Shown here in pieces: positions 61,018-64,000 of a stretch of 64,000 nucleotides of DNA (the stretch's first letter is position 1; each line of letters starts with the position of its first letter). Made by a program: the position numbers and the translations under genes. Under the pieces are notes generated by a model. It ran no database searches, was not told the DNA's origin, and was given only the letters and a program-made list of their open reading frames with translations. Source of the DNA: Novosphingobium pokkalii (GTDB lineage Bacteria > Pseudomonadota > Alphaproteobacteria > Sphingomonadales > Sphingomonadaceae). Location: positions 1 to 64,000 of the forward strand of contig NZ_BMZP01000015.1 of assembly GCF_014652855.1 (NCBI RefSeq). Direction: 5' to 3'.

Positions 61018-61544
61018 GATAATGCTACTCCCCGATAGCGGAACGCGCCTCCTTGTTGGAGTATCGCGAATGATGCTGTTATGAGTGGCCGAAAGTGTTA
61101 CCCAGTTTACAGTGAATGGCAATACGCTTGTTTTGTTGATTATAAGCAACAATTAGGTGTCAGGTGATCCGGCTAATTAGTGACAGCTATGGGCTTTTTT
61201 TGCAGTTTCCGGCCAAACACCAAAACCCAGGTAGCGCAACCACATCCATCACATTGTTTCATAATTAATACAAATATCGATTTTTATGATATTTTGTTTT
61301 GTTATGATCACCAGTTTGCCTAGCATTCGGAACCGCGCGGACGATTGATTCGTGCGGCCGGCCGCTTGGCCTCGCCAGACTCAGGGGGCCCCCGCCTTGC
61401 GGCACGAGGTTGGGCGCAGCATAGACTTTGTTTTAACCTTAAAGTAAATCAAAATTTGGCGCTTCCATCGCGACGCGGGTAAAGCCACAGCGATATTGCG
61501 TCGGTCGCCGCGGATGCACCCGGCCATGAGGAAGAGACCGGACC
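61018..61544. promoter_or_regulatory. AT-rich divergent regulatory region
   Basis: 527 bp, notably AT-rich around 61190-61330 in a GC-rich window. It holds the shared TonB motif at 61105-61138. No gene is supported; a 74-residue minus-strand frame at 61381-61605 has no recognisable product. Confidence 0.55.
61105..61138 (-). promoter_or_regulatory. Shared TonB upstream motif, copy 2
   Basis: 34 nt with 27 identities to 55399-55432, 88 nt upstream of this receptor's ATG. Confidence 0.6.
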
Positions 61545-62888
61545 GTGGAGAACCCCGCAGATCCCCCGCCCGAAGCCAATTACATGGCCGACCGTGCTGC
61601 AGCACGCCTTGCCGAAGAGATCGCCCGCCTGCGCGCGGTTCTCTCCGCCAGCCGCTCGGCCGTGCAATTGCGCCTGTTCGATTACCTTGCCGCGCGTTCG
61701 GGCGATGCCCGCGCGCCCAAGGAGATCGAGATTGCGCATGCCGTGTTCGGCGGCGACGAATCGCCCGATACCGCTGCTGACTCCGGCGTGCGCGTCTATG
61801 TTCACCGCCTGCGCAAGCGCCTTGAAGACCATTATCGTGGGCAGCCCGGCGCGCGACTGGTCATTCCCAAGGGAGAATACCGCCTCGTGCTTGCCGAGGC
61901 CGAGACGACGCAGGCCAGCGCGGGCTTCACCGCACCAGACCTGGCCGAGGCAGCATCGCCGCGTGTGCCCACCATCACCCCGCAGCCGGGGCGGTTTCGA
62001 AGGTTGCCGCGCGGCGCCGTTCCCGCCCTTCTGGGGCTGGCGTTATTGAGCCTGGCTATTGCGACCGGTTTGGCGTTGTACGCTTGGCCAACGTCGCAGG
62101 TGGCAGGCGGTACGCCCGACGATGAACGGCTGCGCAACACGGCCCTGTGGCGCAACCTTGGCGCAAGCGTCCCCGTGCTGGTCGTGGCCGGCGACGCCTA
62201 TGCCGCCGCCGAAACCGGCGACCAGCGCAACGTGCGGCGCATGATCCTCGACCCGCGCATCGCCTCGCGCGAGGAACTGGGTCAGCACATCCGCAGCCAT
62301 CCCGACCAGTTCTACCGGCTCTATGACTTCGATCTGCATTTCACGCCGGTGCCGACCGCACTCGCCGCCTGGAACGTGGAGGCAACGCTCCCCCGCGAAG
62401 CCGCTGGAACGCGCCGAAGTGCCTCGATAGTGCCTGCCTCCGCAATGACGCCAGCGCTGCAGCAGGGCGCCGACATCGTCTATGTTGGCCACCTTGCCGA
62501 CATGGGCATACTCGCTGCGCCACTCGCGGCCGCCAGCAGCCTGCGTTTCGACCGGCCCGGCGCGATCGTCGATCCCGCTACCGCGCGTATCTGGCAAGCC
62601 GCGCCGCCAGCGCCCGACAGCACCCCGCGCGTGCGCGATGCCGTGGCTACCGACTATGGCTATCTTGCCAGCCTGCCTGCTCCCGGCGGGCGGGCTCTGT
62701 TGGTGGTTGCCGGGTTGGGCGATGTTGCCACGGCCCAGCTGGCCGGGCTGGTCGCCAGCGCGCAGGCGCTTGGCCAGATCGCGGTGCACACCGGCAATCG
62801 CCCCCATTTCGAGGCTGTCTTTGCCATCGACACCCGTGACGGTATCGCCGTATCGCGCCGCCTGCTGCTGGCGCGCGCACTGCGCTGA
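61545..62888 (+). CDS. Membrane-anchored winged-helix transcription regulator
   Basis: 447 residues. The N-terminal third has VQLRLFDYLAARSG, ADSGVRVYVHRLRKRLEDHY and LVIPKGEYRLVLAE, a winged-helix DNA-binding domain like CadC/ToxR types. A single membrane segment lies near residues 160-182 (VPALLGLALLSLAIATGLALY), followed by a roughly 260-residue periplasmic part with no recognised domain. It would sense a periplasmic signal and bind DNA directly. GTG 61545 follows GAAGAGA; ATG 61584 is an alternative. It is divergent from a TonB receptor, its probable target. Confidence 0.75.
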   Translation: MENPADPPPEANYMADRAAARLAEEIARLRAVLSASRSAVQLRLFDYLAARSGDARAPKEIEIAHAVFGGDESPDTAADSGVRVYVHRLRKRLEDHYRGQPGARLVIPKGEYRLVLAEAETTQASAGFTAPDLAEAASPRVPTITPQPGRFRRLPRGAVPALLGLALLSLAIATGLALYAWPTSQVAGGTPDDERLRNTALWRNLGASVPVLVVAGDAYAAAETGDQRNVRRMILDPRIASREELGQHIRSHPDQFYRLYDFDLHFTPVPTALAAWNVEATLPREAAGTRRSASIVPASAMTPALQQGADIVYVGHLADMGILAAPLAAASSLRFDRPGAIVDPATARIWQAAPPAPDSTPRVRDAVATDYGYLASLPAPGGRALLVVAGLGDVATAQLAGLVASAQALGQIAVHTGNRPHFEAVFAIDTRDGIAVSRRLLLARALR

Positions 62889-62954
62889 GCAAGCAGGCCA
62901 CACGCACCTAGCTCGGTTTGGTGCGCACGATCCACTTGGCGGCTTGGCATTTAT

Positions 62955-62970
62955 GCTTTAGGCCTAAAGC
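62955..62970. promoter_or_regulatory. Palindromic MarR operator candidate
   Basis: GCTTTAGGCCTAAAGC is a perfect 16-bp palindrome directly upstream of the ribosome site (AGGAGA) of the MarR gene at 62984, suiting autoregulation. It occurs once in the window. Confidence 0.62.
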
Positions 62971-62983
62971 AAGAGGAGACCTG

Positions 62984-63520
62984 ATGCCGACCCCTGCCCC
63001 GGGCAACGAACCGCCCCCTGTTGCCGCCACCGACGAACCTACCGACGCCGACAGCCCTGCGGCCCGCGCCCCATTGCCCGGCGCCGGGTCTGCCACGCTG
63101 CGCATGTGGGTACGCCTGCTGGCCTGCGCCAAGATTGGCGAGAAGCAGCTGCGCCGAAAGTTCGATGAACAGTTCGATACCACCCTCCCCCGCTTCGACG
63201 TGCTGGCCGCACTCGATCGCGTGCCCGATGGCCTGAGCATGAGCGCGCTGTCGCGTGCGCTGCTGGTTTCCAACGGCAACGTTACCGCGATCGTGCGCCA
63301 GTTGCAGGCCCATGGCCTGGTCGCATCGCGCACCGACCCGCTCGATGCGCGTTCCGCGATCGTCTCGCTCACGCCCGCCGGGCAGCGCCAGTTCGATATC
63401 CTCGCGACGGCGCACCACGCCTGGATTGCCGCGATGCTGCGCGATGTACCGCCCGAGCGGGTGGATCAACTGGTACGTAGCCTTGGCGAATTGCGCGCCA
63501 TCCTGGAAGAGCAGACATGA
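62984..63520 (+). CDS. MarR-family transcriptional regulator
   Basis: 178 residues. After a Pro-rich N-terminal stretch of 40 residues the winged helix shows LSMSALSRALLVSNGNVTAIVRQL and the wing VASRTDPLDARSAIVSLTPAG. ATG 62984 follows AGGAGA, and the operator candidate ends 14 bp before it. The stop overlaps the thioesterase gene (ATGA). MarR/thioesterase or ring-cleavage pairs are typical of aromatic acid degradation; a CoA thioester may be the ligand. Confidence 0.88.
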   Translation: MPTPAPGNEPPPVAATDEPTDADSPAARAPLPGAGSATLRMWVRLLACAKIGEKQLRRKFDEQFDTTLPRFDVLAALDRVPDGLSMSALSRALLVSNGNVTAIVRQLQAHGLVASRTDPLDARSAIVSLTPAGQRQFDILATAHHAWIAAMLRDVPPERVDQLVRSLGELRAILEEQT

Positions 63521-63936
63521 TCCGTTTCACCACCACTGCCCTCGTCCGCTTCGCACATGTCGACGCCGCAGGGATCGTTTTTTATCCGCGCTATTTCGAG
63601 ATGCTCAACGGCGCGGTGGAAGACTGGTGTGCCCAGCAGCTCGGGGCCGATTTTCGTGCGCTGCACGACATGCGCGGGATCGGCGTGCCCACGGTCGATC
63701 TCGAGGCTGAATTCCGCAGCCCCAGCCGGCTCGGCGACATGCTCGATATCATGCTGGTTCCGCTCCATGTCGGACGCAGCAGTTGCCGGCTAGAGCTGAC
63801 GTTCTCGTGCGACGGCGAAACCCGCCTCGTAGCCCGCGTTACGCTGGTCTGCACCGATCTTGCCGCGATGCGCAGCACGCCTTGGCCTGACGACATCCGC
63901 GCGCGCATGACCGGCACCGCCCCGGTCGCCGCCTGA
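63517..63936 (+). CDS. 4-hydroxybenzoyl-CoA thioesterase-like hotdog protein
   Basis: 139 residues of the hotdog fold. VRFAHVDAAGIVFYPRYFEMLN carries the catalytic Asp (D16) of the 4-hydroxybenzoyl-CoA thioesterase family. It hydrolyses an acyl-CoA, releasing CoA from an aromatic or related acid. It is overlapped by the MarR gene, so it is probably under its control. The hairpin 5 bp after its stop ends the unit. Confidence 0.87.
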   Translation: MIRFTTTALVRFAHVDAAGIVFYPRYFEMLNGAVEDWCAQQLGADFRALHDMRGIGVPTVDLEAEFRSPSRLGDMLDIMLVPLHVGRSSCRLELTFSCDGETRLVARVTLVCTDLAAMRSTPWPDDIRARMTGTAPVAA

Positions 63937-63941
63937 TCAAA

Positions 63942-63972
63942 CCGCGCCCCGCTTTGCACAGGCGGGGCGCGG
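63942..63972 (+). terminator. GC-rich hairpin after the thioesterase gene
   Basis: CCGCGCCCCGC pairs perfectly with GCGGGGCGCGG around a short loop, just after the stop. No T-run follows. Confidence 0.6.
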
Positions 63973-64000
63973 TCGACCGTAACAAAGTCAGGCTGCTACC

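Noticed and set aside
1..64000. CRISPR arrays, rRNA, tRNA and complete insertion sequences
   Set aside because: No regularly spaced repeats, no conserved RNA-gene blocks and no transposase gene were recognised on either strand.

Overview
The window looks like chromosome (or a large replicon) of a GC-rich alphaproteobacterium of the sphingomonad type (Novosphingobium, Sphingobium or Sphingomonas). This is inferred from three TonB-dependent receptors set beside catabolic genes, an NrsF/SigF-type metal-response unit, frequent 4-bp ATGA/GTGA gene overlaps, and the long run of CoA-dependent degradation genes. No rRNA, tRNA, CRISPR array or replication origin was seen.

Region 1 (about 1-42.3 kb) is a catabolic island. 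It starts with the broken 3' part of a cytochrome P450 next to what looks like an IS21-type end. It continues with an epoxide hydrolase, SDRs, a two-domain hydratase/3-hydroxyacyl-CoA dehydrogenase, MDR oxidoreductases, two thiolase-like/DUF35 pairs, aldo/keto reductases, a class III CoA transferase, an acyl-CoA synthetase, a true thiolase, a pair of overlapping acyl-CoA dehydrogenases, several crotonases, an HSL-type esterase, a phytanoyl-CoA-type dioxygenase, amidohydrolases, a nitronate monooxygenase-like enzyme, a DUF2889 protein, a TonB receptor, a flavin reductase and a molybdenum hydroxylase (coxGMSL-like). Together these read as uptake, activation to a CoA thioester, rounds of beta-oxidation and retro-aldol or thiolytic cleavage of a bulky hydrophobic compound. 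A steroid- or terpenoid-like substrate is an inference only.

The most striking feature of region 1 is a recurring 16-bp palindrome, TTGACR-N4-YGTCAA. I found it 12 times, always in intergenic space and in nearly every promoter region between 2.8 and 37.2 kb, and never to the right of 37.2 kb. No cognate regulator is encoded in the window. This points to a single-regulator regulon that marks the extent of the pathway.

Region 2 (42.3-46.6 kb) is a junction. A small AlpA-type regulator abuts a DUF2254 membrane protein that lacks its C-terminal part. A CPA1-type sodium/proton antiporter and a DUF389 membrane protein follow in one overlapping operon.

Region 3 (47.0-51.2 kb) is a bufferin (MNIO-modified metallophore) locus. 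It has bufC, bufB and a BufA2-type precursor on one strand, then nrsF and sigF, and divergently a BufA1-type (DUF2282) precursor with a DoxX protein. Three exact matches to GTAACC-N16-CGAA precede the three transcription units, so the whole locus appears to be one SigF regulon.

Region 4 (51.3-64 kb) is a second uptake/catabolic segment. It holds two TonB receptors, each coupled by a 4-bp overlap to a secreted partner and sharing a 34-nt upstream motif. It also has an acyl-CoA-dehydrogenase-like flavin monooxygenase, a lipoprotein with a CxxCH haem site, a membrane-anchored winged-helix regulator, and a MarR/thioesterase pair behind a perfect palindromic operator candidate.
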